From Malus domestica (Eukaryota; Streptophyta; Magnoliopsida; Rosales; Rosaceae): a stretch of 64,000 nt of DNA. Below the pieces are notes generated by a model. It had not been told where the DNA came from, did no database searches, and saw nothing but the letters and a program-made list of their open reading frames with translations. The position numbers and the translations under genes are program-made. Positions within the stretch are counted from its first letter, which is position 1. Each line of letters starts with the position of its first letter. Location: contig NC_091661.1 of assembly GCF_042453785.1 (NCBI RefSeq), forward strand, positions 25,411,501-25,475,500, read 5' to 3'. This document shows positions 46,615-59,017 of the stretch, one piece after another.

Positions 46615-49600
46615 CTACGGAGGTTTTGATTTTACTTTGCTGGTGAGCAAGAATCGAGCGGCATTGACAAGTTCCTCCTTAATCATGAACAGAACAGCAG
46701 CTGCGAGTACACTTTGTACTATTTTCGTTCCCATCCCTTTGTAGAACCCGTAAAGTCCTTCATACCGAATCATCTTTAAAATAGCATCGGATGTGCCTGA
46801 AAGTAAACAAAATAATATGCAACACCATAATTCATGGACACGAAACTTTTATCCGAAAATATTCAGAAATGAAGTTTTGAGGTATTAGTTTCTCAATGTA
46901 AAGCATGATTTATGCGGTATAAGAAGCTCTGGCTAGCAGTTGGAAGTTCAAACCTTTATAGTGTTGCCTTTTGTCTCCGTTTGTAACCTGTTTTGCTTGA
47001 AGCCTTGACTGCAACAGCACGAGACTCGGTAAGAAACTGAAAGGTTAATGCAACCAAATCCAAGGTAATAATAATACTACATTGTCTCTTCCTGGATGTA
47101 GCATGATAGCAGTGTTTTTTCAATTGAAAGGAGCTTAAAAAGTGGAAGACATTTCAGTCGGTCGCAATCCATTCACATTATAACTCAAAGTGTGTATTGC
47201 TTCGCATAAACAAAGATGTATATGCTAAGTCCTTTACCTTTACGACTAGAAGAGGATATGTCACAACCGTAGCCCCTAGTTTTGCCAAGGCACCAAGAGA
47301 AAATATCTAGCAGAATTAGGCAATCTATTAGCTCAGAGGAAAATCAAAAGAGTGAGTAACATAGGTTAGTACTGTAAGTACTCGGGTTAAAGGTTATCAT
47401 AAAACATTTACTGAAAAGGTTATGATCTAAATGAAACCTAACCTCTAAAGCAGTAACCCCGCTGTTACCCTTCTTATTCAAGGCACGCCTTTGTTTCAGC
47501 TTCTTCAGCATAGTTTCATACAGCATAAATTGCATGGAAGGATTACTCACCTGTGATCAAAATCAAGAACAATTAGTCGTACTCCCTTAGCCTGTATAAG
47601 AATCACTTCTCACATACCATGATCAATGTCGGGAATACACCTCTCCAGAAGCCGAAAACTCCACCCTCATCATAAATTTCCTGAATCTGTATGCGTCCAT
47701 ATATTGTTATGATAGGAAAAATTGTTGCTGGAACTAAAGCCAAACTTGTGTGAATCAGAAAACAAAATTCTGGAAATCAATAGAAACACTATTGTCACCC
47801 CATGCGTGCACAAGTAGGGGACAAAGAATTAAGAATTAAAAAATAACATAATACTAACCGCATGAGTAGTCCCAAAGGGAGGAAGCTCAGCTGCAGCAAG
47901 GATTGCTTCATCTGGAGCAGTTGACAGCTCCTGACCGGGCTGGCACTTCTTTGAGGATTTTTTATAAGTCTAACAGTGCAAAACGAGAACAAACAATAAA
48001 TTAATAACATCAAACTTGTATGCATTGAGTGAGAGATGCATAAGCTCAGTTTGTTAAATTAGCTACACAGAAGGATAAGATAATTTGGTGAAATTGGTAA
48101 CTAACATCATAGGCATTTCAAAATTCTGAAATAAGTTCTAAATCCTGGAATGCAGTGCTCTTCAAAGGTCACTTCTAGCACAAGCATAGATACGGGAAAA
48201 CAAAACTACCCAAATAAGACATGCAAATATGAACTATCGTGTCACTTGATTTGGAAATTCAATGAGATTTGAGGCTAACGTCAATTAGCTCTTCGTTTTT
48301 ACCTGCATACGCGTAACAACTACCCATATAGGATTTGTGAACAGCACATTCACGCACCTGCAAGAATAAAATTGTGATGAGATTTTCAGCCATAAATCCA
48401 TGAAAAAAAAAACTCATAATAAAAAAAATTAAATACTGTAAAAGCTACCAAATCTTTACTGTTCTCTTGATTTTCTTCTTCTTAAAAGCTTTCAGAAAGA
48501 GCGAATGCAACTTTTTGAGGAAACGATGCTTTTATAGCTTCGAAAATATTAGGAAACAAACAATGTCTTAAGGCCCATCATCATATAAATAAAGAAATAC
48601 CCAGATAATGCAGCAACCAAAAGTGAAGAGAGCATTCCAACAGATCCATCACCAACCCCCATCTTCCTCCGTTCAAGTGCAGCAGTTTCAGCCTTGTTCC
48701 TGAATATTTGATAGAAATAATAGTAAACACCCTGTACCAATAAAATCGCGCGTAGATAAGAAACCAGACAACCAAATAAAAAATTAATGATGCAGATTTA
48801 TACAACACAAGGTTTAGTGGTAACGTCCTTTGTAAAAAAAGGCTGCAAGCTGCTCTATATCATGTCAAAGTTCAAACTAAGGAATTTCTGACTCAAAAAA
48901 CACTACAGAAAGAGCATTAAAATTTATGTAGCTAGCGTTGGGTAAGAACATTGCAATTTAACGCTGGCAGTCACTTTGTTATTCAGACGACCGCATAAGC
49001 ATAAAAAAAATGCTCAGGGTGTTATATTAGCAGATCAAATGCTTTCACTGATGAGCCAGGTCAACACAAACTGTTACCATTACTAACTCGCAGAAAGCAT
49101 TTACTGCTAATATTGACCTCTTAAACATTATGAACTATACACATGATTTATCAACTGGACTCAACTTATAAACGCTAATGAATGAAGGATAACTGAGCCA
49201 ATACGCATAACATATTTTGATTAGGTGTAGTGATGGTCGGGGCAAAAAAACCAGCCATGGCTCCATCGGTTTGGGCGGCTTCATGCACGCAACCTAGCAA
49301 TGGAGGGCATATAATTTTGGGATGACACAATTGTATTTGTTGATGCACAAAATCGGTGAGGACTTTGGTACAACAGAAAGTGTCAAGTTTGTGACCTTCG
49401 CTGGATTGCTCCAGTCACTAGTGTAGATAAGTATGTAAATGGATAGAGACAGGAAAGCAAACGCAAGATGTACATGGTTAACCCAGATTGGCTACGTCCA
49501 CAGAGTGAGAAAACATAATGATGTTTCCTTTCGTACAGTGCACACAGCAGTAGTCATGTAGCTTTAATATAATGACAATGGGGAGATACACAATATATTA

Positions 49601-52600
49601 TATAAATATATTTTCATTCAAATAATGAAGTTGTCTAATTTGGTCAGACTTGCCACATGTTATGGGAAATAGTCAGGTGATAAACCATTAATAATAATGT
49701 AAAACATATTATTATAACATGTCATCTCGTTCATTTAGGCAATCATGCTGGCGTTTCCACTGTTTTTGTCAAAAAGCAACTCCTGCTTTTCCACTTGGTA
49801 CTTTTCAAAAAGCAGTTTCCCTTTCAAAATGATGATACTGATAAGGGTCTCGTGGTGCAAATATAATAGTAATAAAGTAATAATAGTATTTGATGTGACC
49901 GGCATAATAAGCATACATCAGTAGTGGAAAAGCAAGAGTTTGTACTTTTCCAATGGGTACGCACTATATATATATATATATATATACATATATTGTGAGG
50001 TGCCGCACTATATGTACACAGATCATGAAAACAAATAATATATTGCTAACTGTGCACTAAAATATAGGTGATGTGGTCTCCTGTTAAAGAATATGCACAC
50101 TGTAAATGCTGCAGTAACAAGACCAACACAAAATAATAATAAATTATTAAATAATAAACTAGTTAATGAATTAGAAGAAGACTTATCTTCTTCGTTGGTT
50201 CTCCCGTGGATTTTTTCAGTGGGATAGGTACGGCATGGCTAGAAATTTCTAAGCTACCTCAAGCAAGCTTGCAGCGGCGACGTCGCTCGGGTTGAGTGGG
50301 AATAACAATCTGAGTCCCCCGATTCCACTAGTGGTGACGGCGTTGCTAGTAGACGAACGAAATTCCGCCAATCGCGCAGCAACCTCGACCTGGGTTCGAT
50401 GACGACAGTTTCGTCTGGGTTTTGTAGGTCGAAGCCTTCCGAGTCTGGCAGAGATTAGGAGACGCCTTTGCAATGGGGGGCTTCGAAATCGGTTTAGTGA
50501 CAACCATGGAAGCTTTTGCGGCTAACCCATTTCCCAATCTCACACCAAATCGCAAGTCGTGCGAGGAAAGTGGAGGGCACGGCGATGGAGGTAGGACGAG
50601 GGTTTTGCAAGGTTTTGGAAGTGACAACGGGTTTTGATTGTATGAGAGAGGTCACTGTGGCCTCCGTTGCTAGAAAGAGAAGAGAGGGAGGCTGCAAAGG
50701 TTTTCTGGAAAAGCCAAAGATGAGGTTTTGGGTTCTTGGGTTTTGCAAATTCATGGTGGTGGGATGAAAAATTAAGAGAGAACCGACATAGTTTTTCGTG
50801 TCGTTTCCCACAAACGGTGCCAAATGTTGATGCACAAAATCGGGTCGATCTTGGACCAACGTAAATCTACTCGTGAATCACACAATCGCACAAGAACACA
50901 AAGCTTCCACGGTCGTCACTGAACCGATTTTAAAGCCCCCCATTGCAAAGGCGTCTCCTAATCTCTGCCAGACTCGGAAGGCTTCGATCTACGAAACCCA
51001 AACGAAACCGTCGTCATCGAACTCAGGTCGAGGTCGCTGCGCGATTGGCAGAATTTCGTTCGTCTACTGGCAACGCCGTCACCACTAGTGGAATCGGGGG
51101 ACTCATATTGTTATTCCTACTCAACCCGAGCGACGTTGTCGCTGCAAGCTCGTCGGAGGCAGCTTTGAAATTTCCAGCCATGCCGTACCTATCCCACTGA
51201 AAAAACCCACAGGAAAACGTTCGAAGAAGATAAAGTCTTCTTCTAATTCATTAACTAGTTTATTATTTAATAATTTATCATTATTTTGTGTTGGTCTTGT
51301 TACTGCAGCATTTGTTTTACAGTGTGCATATTCTTTAACAGGAGACCACATCACTTATATTTTAGTGCACAGTTAGCAATATATTATTTGTTTTCATGAT
51401 CTGTGTACATATAGTATGGCACCTCACAATATATATATATAGTGCGTACCTATTGAAAAAGTACCAACTTCTGCTTTTCCACTATTGCTATATGCTTATT
51501 ATGCTGGTCACATCAAATACTATTATTATTTTATTACTATTGCTATGTCTTACATGGCCGGTCCCAAGCCCGGATAAAGGAGGAGGGGGAGGGCGTCAGG
51601 TAGTCGACAGCCGGCACTCCATGATCACGTCGAATCCTTATGAATTTTATTACTATTATATTTGCACCACGAGACCCTTATCAGTATCATCATTTTGAAA
51701 GGAGAAACTGCTTTTTGAAAAGTACCAAGTGGAAAAGCAGGAGTTGCTTTTTGACAAAAACAGTGGAAACGCCAGCATGATGGCCTAAATGAATGAGATG
51801 ACATGTTATAATAATATTTTTACATTATTATTAATGGTTTATCACCTGACTATTTCCCATAACATGTGGCAAGTCTGACCAAATTAGATATCTTCATTAT
51901 TTGAATGAAAATATATTTATATAATATATTATGTGTCTCCCCATTGTCATTATATTAAAGCTACATGATTGTTGCGGTGTGCACTGTACGAAAGGAAACA
52001 TCATTATGTTTTCTCAATATCATCATCTATTTAATATTTTTTTATTATTATTTTATGATATTTGTTACAAGGTGTCGTCCACCTCCTTTTAAAATAACAT
52101 AGCTTTAATCATTTTTTAATATTATATTCATTATTTAAATGTTTGGATGAACTTTAGTGACTCAGGGCACACTACACAATGCAAGTATACAGATATATGA
52201 TTATTTAAAGATTTTATTTATGATGATAATCTTTTGTCACATCATTACTACTATGCCAACACAGGCTGCTAATACCACATACTCGAACAGTGATAACACC
52301 ACATCCATGCTTCTTATTATAATAAGTCTTTTCCATCATGATTATTCCACTACGTGGAAAGTTTGACACATGATATATTTTCACTCTTTCACTATTAGGA
52401 CACAGTCCACACTCCACAATACAAAGTTGTGCATATGTACATATATGCGCATTATCCCTACATTCATCTTATTAAGATTACATGCTACATGCTACAATAA
52501 TTACATATGCTCAGGGTGCCATCCAAATAATAACTCATTTTGTGATCGCACATATTTACTTGTGCAAATATTTATTCATTGCCTAGTAATATGTAATGCC

Positions 52601-54892
52601 TTTAACTATGTCACTTATGCAACATGTGATTTACCACGTAACTTAATAAATTATTTATTTGTAGTAGACACATGGTACCATATTTTGCCTTGCCAAACTA
52701 TATCAATTTGATTTATTAATTATGCATTCATGCTTATACTATTATTTATTGTCAGGACTCCGTTGATCAACATTGTTACTGATCAACTTATAGATCGATG
52801 AGCCACATGCTAATGATGACAAAGATTTAGTCTGAATGGTAATTTCTTGTATGACCGGACACCCACTTGCTCGGACACTCGCTCATTTGGATACCTATGT
52901 GCTTGGACATCCATTCATTCGAGCACTTACGAGATTGGACACCCTTGAGCTCGAACCCCGACTCACGGATCCAATTTGTGGACCCAACTCACGGACCCTA
53001 CGGATGACCCCAACTAAAAAACCCGACAAGCAGACTCGAGTCATGTCGAGAGTTAACTCATATTGAGTGCACGCTGACGTTGAGTGCATACTCGCAACGA
53101 GGAACACCACGAGCCGAGCCGCCTTGCAACGAGCACTGCCTCTAGCAAAGCAACCGCCTCGCCGCAAGCATTGCCTCTAGCCAAGCAGTCTCGTAACGTG
53201 TGATACATCTAGCTGAGTATTACTTTACGTTGAGCATTGCCTCATGTCAAGTAATGGTTCAGGATAACATTTAGTCACTTCGGCCCGCACATGGATTGGG
53301 TTTGAAGTCTTCAGCCAAAAGATTCACCTGACACATAGACCCATATACAAACCCAACAAACGGGTTCGAGTCATGTCGAGAACTAACTCATAATGAGCTT
53401 ATGCTGACATCGAGTGCATACTCACAATGAAGAATGCCACAAGCTGAGCCGCCTCGCAACGAGCACCGCCTCCAGCCGAGCAACCGCCTCGTCGCGAACA
53501 TTGTCTCTAGCCGAGCAACCTCACAACGTGTGCTACCTCTAACTGAGTATTGCTTCACGTTAAGTATTGTCTCATGTCGAGTACTAGTTCTAGACGACAT
53601 CCAGTCACTTCGGCCCGCACATGGATTGGATTTGAAGTCTCCAACCAAAAGACCTTCTTGACTGAAGACTTGGGGGACTCCTGTTATACCATATATTGGG
53701 TCTCAGTATTTGGCCTTCATTACTTAGCCCATTATTCATGTAAGAGGGGAGGAAACCTTATTCTATAAAAGGGTTCCCTCACACTCACTTAAGAGGGGGA
53801 CTCGACGAGAAAGAAGGAAAACATACATAGGGAAACAGGAGAGCAAACAGAATAGCAACGAGAGCAAACACTGCCTCTATAGCCTCCATGTATATTCAAC
53901 ATTCATTTACATAGTGAAACGGAATCAACATCAATGTGGACGTAGCCTCAACTTGAGGTGAACCACGATATATTTGTGTGTTTGTGTGATTTATGATCGG
54001 ATTTACGTTGGTCCAAGATCGACCCGATTTTGTGCATCAACAGCATTCACTGGTACTAATCAAGAGAATAACTTAATCAATGATATCTGCCAAATCGTCC
54101 TACAGGATTTTGGCCAATCGAAAACCCAAGTTACACCGTTGCTCGGATGGTATAAGAGACATCTGTAAATAGGGCCAAACTCCTCTACAATCAGTTTCCG
54201 CTCCGTTAAAAACTGTTCCAATTTTTCTGCTCTTTCCCATCAATTCCTCGGTTAACAAACAATGAATGTCAACTCTACGCAATACTTTCCTACAAGCACG
54301 TATAATTTCATTCACTCCATCCTAGTTTCTAATCATTGTAACAATAAGAACGAAAATACTATTCGAAGAAGTAAAACAATCCAGCAAAGAGCTAAAGCTT
54401 TGCTCACCTGAGATGCTGCCGTCCCCACCAATGATGGCGTCAAACCGCCGTACAACCGCTCCCATCCTTCATTTTTAATAACCTGCACATCAAATTCACA
54501 CACTGGCCGAATAATCAGATACAATGAAACAAACAGAGAAATGTGTCCCTTCTCAGATTTTCCCGTCCATTTTCTCAGCAACCAAACAAGGTAAAAGTTT
54601 CGGAATACTTAAAAACGAAGCTGAAATTTGATAAAAGGGATGACCTGACATATTTGCTCAACAGTTCCGAGCTTGTTCTTCTCCTTCTTCAGACCACGGT
54701 CTGTTTGTTGGCGAGTATTCACCTGCAGCAGATCAGGACCCAAAATTCAAACAAAAAACAAGGACTATCAAAAGCTCAAGAAAAACAATTACGAAATGAG
54801 AAAATTTGTACAGTCTGGAGAGGATATGTGATGAGCTGGGCGATGATCCCGCCGCCATCTCCGGCGAGGCCATTGATCAAAGCGTCGGACAT
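46615..54892 (-). CDS. PXN: Peroxisomal NAD carrier PXN, 11 exons
   Basis: Exons: 54892-54812, 54722-54645, 54482-54408, 48731-48601, 48357-48303, 47969-47859, 47686-47618, 47550-47443, 47306-47238, 47008-46954 and 46796-46615; all GT..AG, giving 337 residues (Arabidopsis PXN is about 331). It belongs to the mitochondrial carrier family; PXN sits in the peroxisome membrane and imports NAD+ for beta-oxidation and photorespiration. The three carrier repeats have PLQTVNTR, PIWVVVTR and PLLVVKSR in place of the usual Px(D/E)xx(K/R), as expected for peroxisomal carriers. Other family blocks are MSDALINGLAG, EGWERLYGGLTPSLVGTAASQ, GVYYYFYQ, FWRGVFPTLIMVSNPSMQFMLYE, EGLYGFYKGMGTKIVQSVLAAA and VLFMIKEEL. 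Intron 3 is 5676 bases and full of repeats; every other intron is much shorter. Frame and splice sites are intact, so the gene is probably active if intron 3 is removed. Confidence 0.96.
49506..52016. mobile_element. Giant inverted repeat (arms about 1.0-1.1 kb) in PXN intron 3
   Basis: The left arm 49506-50515 and right arm 50897-52016 are reverse complements over nearly their full length (for example TGAGAAAACATAATGATGTT / AACATCATTATGTTTTCTCA at the outer ends and TCTGGCAGAGATTAGGAGAC / GTCTCCTAATCTCTGCCAGA inside). The 381-base loop contains another TGTTGATGCACAAAATCGGG copy at 50826. The inner arms are GC-rich; no family was recognised. Confidence 0.88.
51542..51643 (+). mobile_element. 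102-bp retroposed insertion with 14-bp TSD in the right arm
   Basis: ATTTTATTACTATT occurs directly before (51528-51541) and at the end (51644-51657) of a GC-rich block that reads PDKGGGGGRQVVDSRHSM in one frame. The left arm has a single ATTTTATTACTATT-like site with no insert. The long TSD points to a LINE/SINE-type mechanism. Confidence 0.75.
53020..53650 (+). repeat. Diverged 330-bp tandem repeat
   Basis: TCATGTCGAGA.TAACTCATA at 53041 and 53371 begin parallel units containing AACGAGCACTGCCTC, CTTCGGCCCGCACATGGATT and GAAGTCT. The units are probably the internal region of the LTR element that ends at 54041. Confidence 0.75.
53681..54041 (+). mobile_element. 3' LTR of an unidentified LTR retrotransposon
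   Basis: Preceded by the purine tract ACTTGGGGGACTCC, the LTR starts TGTTATACCATATATTGG, has TATAAAAGGG at 53764-53773, and ends CGATTTTGTGCATCAACA. There is no matching 5' LTR start in the intron. The end sequence also occurs inverted at 49338 and 50826. Confidence 0.6.
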
Positions 54893-55167
54893 ATTTTCTC
54901 GAGAAAATGTTTGTGAAGGTTTCTTATTTTCTCGGGAAACTGTAGCGAGCCATGGAGGGTTCGGAGATCTGTACTTTTTACTTGTATTTTTTTGGAGAGA
55001 GGACTATCTCTGACTTTGGCTTTGTCGAGGTGATGGCACTCGCTATCAGAACCCTCCTAATCGGTTGGTTGTTTCGTTCAAGAAAGCAAATAACGTTTGG
55101 TAGGTGCTTTTGTTTTTGAGTGCTAATCCTTTCAATAATATTTTCTTTATTTTCTGTTGACATTTTA

Positions 55168-57053
55168 GGGGGTGTATTCAATTAGGATTCTCAGAGAGTT
55201 TTAGGGAATTTAAATCTATAGAATTTGAGAGAGTTTGAGAGAAAAAAAAAATGAATTCCTAGAGATTTTGAGTGAATTAATTATAACTTCCAGAGAATTC
55301 ACATGAATTGTGAGATAATTCTTTACATGGGGTTAGAGAATTGAAGAGAATTTGATCAACAATTTCCTTCTCTTTAGAAGCCAAATTTTCATCCTACTAA
55401 TACCAAATTGCAATACCAAGTTCATATGCAATGTTTTCAACTAGCTATCAAAATGAAAGAGGAACCCGATCAATTAGTGTCAAAATAAACTAGCTATCAA
55501 AGTTTTTTAAAAAAACCCAACAATTTTATATAAACATAACTACTCAAAGCAAAAAGATTTATCCAGCGTTCAACCATGTTTGAATACTCTCGAGGTTATA
55601 TCGCTGCTCTCCAGGTGTTTGCATACTCCAATCTGTATAAACAATTAATTCTCTATTTCTCATCTTTGAATGTTATCATTCACAGCATCCGTCCACATAT
55701 TTGTAGCTATGCCAGCTCTCCATGCATTAGCAATCTGTCGTTGTTGCTCTTGAGTTTGATTACCTAGTTCATCATCATTATCTTCATCTTCAGATTCATC
55801 ATCTTCTGGTTCAATTGGAAATTCATCAGAATGACACTCCTTGCGAAGAAAGTTGTGCAACCCTGCACAAGCTAACACTAACTCTGCTTGTGTTTTAATT
55901 GGAAATGGAGGTGTAGACTTAAAAATTGTGAAATGAGATTTAAATACACCAAATATCCTCTCCACTACGTTTCTCAAGGAAGCATGTCAAAGATTAAACA
56001 ATTCATTCGCATTTACGGGGTCACGACCGTTACCAGCAAAATCTTGGAGATGATATCAAACACCTCGAAATAGAGCTAAAAAGGGCTATAAAAGCATAAC
56101 ATGATAATAGAGATTACAAGTATAAATGACTATAAAAAGGATTGGGACAACAGATTGACATATTATTAATAGGGATTACGCAACAAGTATAATGACTATA
56201 ACAACAAATGAGCAGGTCGTTTTTTCCCTTTGTTTCTTCGCTTCAATTAGGGTTTTAAACCTGCTTGGTTTCTGTAGTTAGATTTTTGTTTTATTAACCC
56301 TAACATAGAAAGACTTGGCACTGGAAGACTTGGCAGTTGACTAATTATATTATATAAATTTCCACTAATCTAGAAAGAACAACATAAAAATATTAAATTT
56401 TCCTTAGCATGACATGGATGATAAGATATTCAGGGTAAATTTTCCTCGTGCCTAACCAAAAAATAACCAAAAAATAAATAAAAAAAATTGGAGACTGGAC
56501 AAGTAAGCTTTGAATTTATATTTGTCTGTCGGTTCGGTTTCTGCATATCCCAGATTTGTAAGATATCTAGGGCATATGGGAATTTTCATTGGCCGTAGTT
56601 GTTTGGTAAAAGAAACAAATTCGCAGCCTTCACAACAAGGACAAAATCGAAGCAGACGAATAATGGGAAGAAGTTGCAGAGATTGTACCTTCGCTCGAAC
56701 GGAGACTAGAGAGGAGAGAGCAGCACGCTCAAAATCTCTCAAAGTTTCTAGGGTTGAGGTGAGATTTGCCAAGCTCTTTGGTATTTATACATATCACCTT
56801 GAAATCCTCCAAAATCCACCAAATCACAAATCCGTTAAAATCCAATTCCTTTTTCAATACACCTAAACTTTTAGAGACTTTCAAAACGTTATAATTGAAT
56901 ACACCTAAATTTATAGGGAATTGTAAGAAGTCTTTAAGAATCTCAATTGAATACACCAAGATTTTTATAAAATCTTTTAAATTCCTAATTGAATACTCCT
57001 GGAATTATTAATTCCTTGAAACTCTCTGAGAATCCTAATTGAATACACCCCCC
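55168..57053 (-). mobile_element. PIF/Harbinger element (1.9 kb), inactive
   Basis: The ends GGGGGTGTATTCAATTAGGA and its exact complement TCCTAATTGAATACACCCCC, extending through TTCTCAGAGAGTTT, form near-perfect inverted repeats. TTA is duplicated at both sides (55165-55167, 57054-57056), the PIF/Harbinger target. Extra GTGTATTCAATT-type motifs near 56840-57000 repeat inside the right end. The interior carries a broken transposase. Confidence 0.9.
55660..56066 (-). pseudogene. PIF/Harbinger transposase C-terminal fragment
   Basis: In one - strand frame: HLQDFAGNGRDPVNANELFN, L, stop (TGA where the family has Arg), HASLRNVVERIFGVFKSHFT, then QAELVLACAGLHNFLRKEC and an acidic EDDESEDEDNDDE stretch to IATNMWTDAVN. 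This is the end of a DDE_4-type transposase, including the VVER region that holds the last catalytic acidic residue. The N-terminal DDE part and the partner Myb-like protein are absent. Confidence 0.88.
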
Positions 57054-57059
57054 TTAGTT

Positions 57060-57375
57060 TAAAATTATTTCTGAGATTGACATAACTCTTCATTACAGTG
57101 AAATCAACAAAACAAATTCCTGATTTTGTATACCATCAATCATTTTGGTCTTTTCGTTAAAATCTCTATTAAATAAAGATCAAAATGATAAAAATACCCT
57201 CAATTTAATAACAATGGACTAAAATGATTTGACAAAATTGAGTGGATTTTTATCATTTTATCCTTATTTAATGGAGATTTTTTACAGAATAACCAAAATG
57301 ATTAACGGTAGACAAACTCAGGAATTAGTTAGTTCTATCGATTTTAAATCTCAAAGATCAAAGTGATGAGTTATG
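57060..57375. mobile_element. Foldback element related to 25701-26448
   Basis: CAATCATTTTGGTCTTTTCG / CAGAATAACCAAAATGATTA arms and TCCTGATTTTG..ACAAACTCAGGAATTAG ends form a hairpin of about 300 bases, in the same family as the tandem copies near 25900. Confidence 0.7.
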
Positions 57376-58646
57376 TCAAATCTACCATTTGGCTAAAAAA
57401 ACCTTTTCTAGTTTAATAGTGTAATTATTGTTCAAAATATTCTAATAAAATAATACTTATAAAATTTAAAATTGAAATGGAAGATGAGAAAAAGAAATTG
57501 GGCTTGAAGAGGTGGGATTGGGTTGTAGCGAATTTGAAATTGGGCATGAGGGTGAAATTTTGGGAATGCGGTGGAATTTGAAAACGGGTTGCGTTGGGAG
57601 TCTAGAGAGAGTGAAGGAATGAGAGTTACAATCGGTTAGAGATCTAAGAAGTGATTGGATTCTTGAATTCTAACCGAAATAAAAATCATGAAATGAGGCA
57701 TTGGTGGTGAGTTTAAACTCGGCTAGGCTTATCAGCATTATAATATTATTCTCTTGAAAAATTAAAATAGAATTTAGATATATATTAGGGATTACTTTGG
57801 GAATAATAGTTGTTGAAAAAGTAGCATTCAATTTTTTTACTTTTTTTACGGGTGGGATTATAATATAGATGGGGAAAAAAGACATTAGGGTAAGTCTAGC
57901 GACACTCTTGTTTTTTTTTTTGTTTTTTGTTTTTTTTTTACCAATTTACCCTTCATATTTTTTTTACCATTTTACACTTCATTTTTTTTTGTTTGTTAAA
58001 TGTTATTTATAAGGACTATGGCTCCCCAATAAACAAAAGAAATGTAGGAGGTCCCGTGTTTGAGGCTCCAAGCTGGTGAGTCTGCTTGACTATGGGTGAA
58101 ATTCCCCATAGCCTCCCGAGCTCGAAAGGGATTGATAATCGTAACTTACCACATGTTGTCTCTCTTTAAAAACAATTAGTGAAACATTCATTAATGTAAA
58201 AAATGCTCCTATCTTCTTACAACTTTTAAAAATAACAATTTAATTAAATTTTTGAAAAGAAACAACTGCATCCCATAATGGCCTTTCTAATGAATTTATT
58301 ATGAATAAAAATTATAAAAAAAGTTAGTAAAAAAAATAAAGGATAAGGTATTTAAAAAAAGTATAGAAGAGACAATTGCCACTCTCGTAAGATGAGTTAT
58401 ATACTTGGGAGTCATTTGATAACCGTCTCGTTTTTAAGTTTTCGTTTTCAAAAGTGAAAACTACTTTCAAAATATGCCTTTCAACTTTAAAAATGTAACT
58501 ACTTACCCAACGAGTTTTCAATTTAAAAAAATTAAAAAATAAAAACGAAATAACTATCAAATAACTTATTAATGTTTTTACTGCGTAAATTGATTGTATG
58601 AGAAGCTCTAAAGAAATAGTTTATATCATCCACACAAATAATTTAT
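57376..58646. other. Gene-free interval
   Basis: AT-rich with T runs at 57909-57940. 58012-58185 (AAGGACTATGGCTCCCC.. GGTCCCGTGTTTGAGGCTCC..) has a B-box-like stretch and could be a SINE fragment, but no tail or TSD was confirmed. Confidence 0.45.
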
Positions 58647-58695
58647 AGGATTTGGATTCTTTCCTGATCAAGGCGGATCATCCTGACCCAAATAC
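58647..58695. mobile_element. Left part of a foldback MITE split by copia
   Basis: AGGATTTGGATTC..CTGATCA..GGATCATCCTGACC..AAATAC is the mirror of the right end of the segment 62785-62936. The two parts join exactly at the TSD AATAC. Confidence 0.88.
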
Positions 58696-59017
58696 TATTG
58701 AACTAAACATGGTAAATACCAATATTAAACTAAACATGGTAAATACCAAAAATATATATGACAATATTTGGGAATTTCTTATATATTTATTAATCTCCAA
58801 AGTGGAGTATATATAGGAGTTACAATTGGTATTACATATGTACTTCACCAATGTGGGACAATAAACTACTATTTACACTCAAACTAATATATAACTCGCA
58901 ACACTCCCCCTCAAGTTGGTGCAAAGATGTCACGCATGCCCAACTTATTAAGCGAGTTAGAAAACACACTATTAGACACAGCCTTAGTAAGAGCATCAGC
59001 AAGTTGATCTTCAGATC

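Larger units (their letters stand above)
48732..54407 (-). other. Expanded intron 3 of PXN (5.7 kb), repeat content
   Basis: The unique flanks are about 48732-49330 and 54042-54407. Between them lie a TGTTGATGCACAAAATCG end (49338), a foldback with 1 kb arms (49506-52016), AT-rich DNA without features (52017-52830), a degenerate 330-base tandem repeat (53020-53650) and an LTR (53681-54041). No gene lies inside; the small frames at 50249-51200 are mirror pairs of the foldback. Confidence 0.8.

Noticed and set aside
50249..51200. Mirrored frames (KPPIAKASPNLCQTRKAS) in PXN intron 3
   Set aside because: They arise from the inverted-repeat arms; no protein family recognised.
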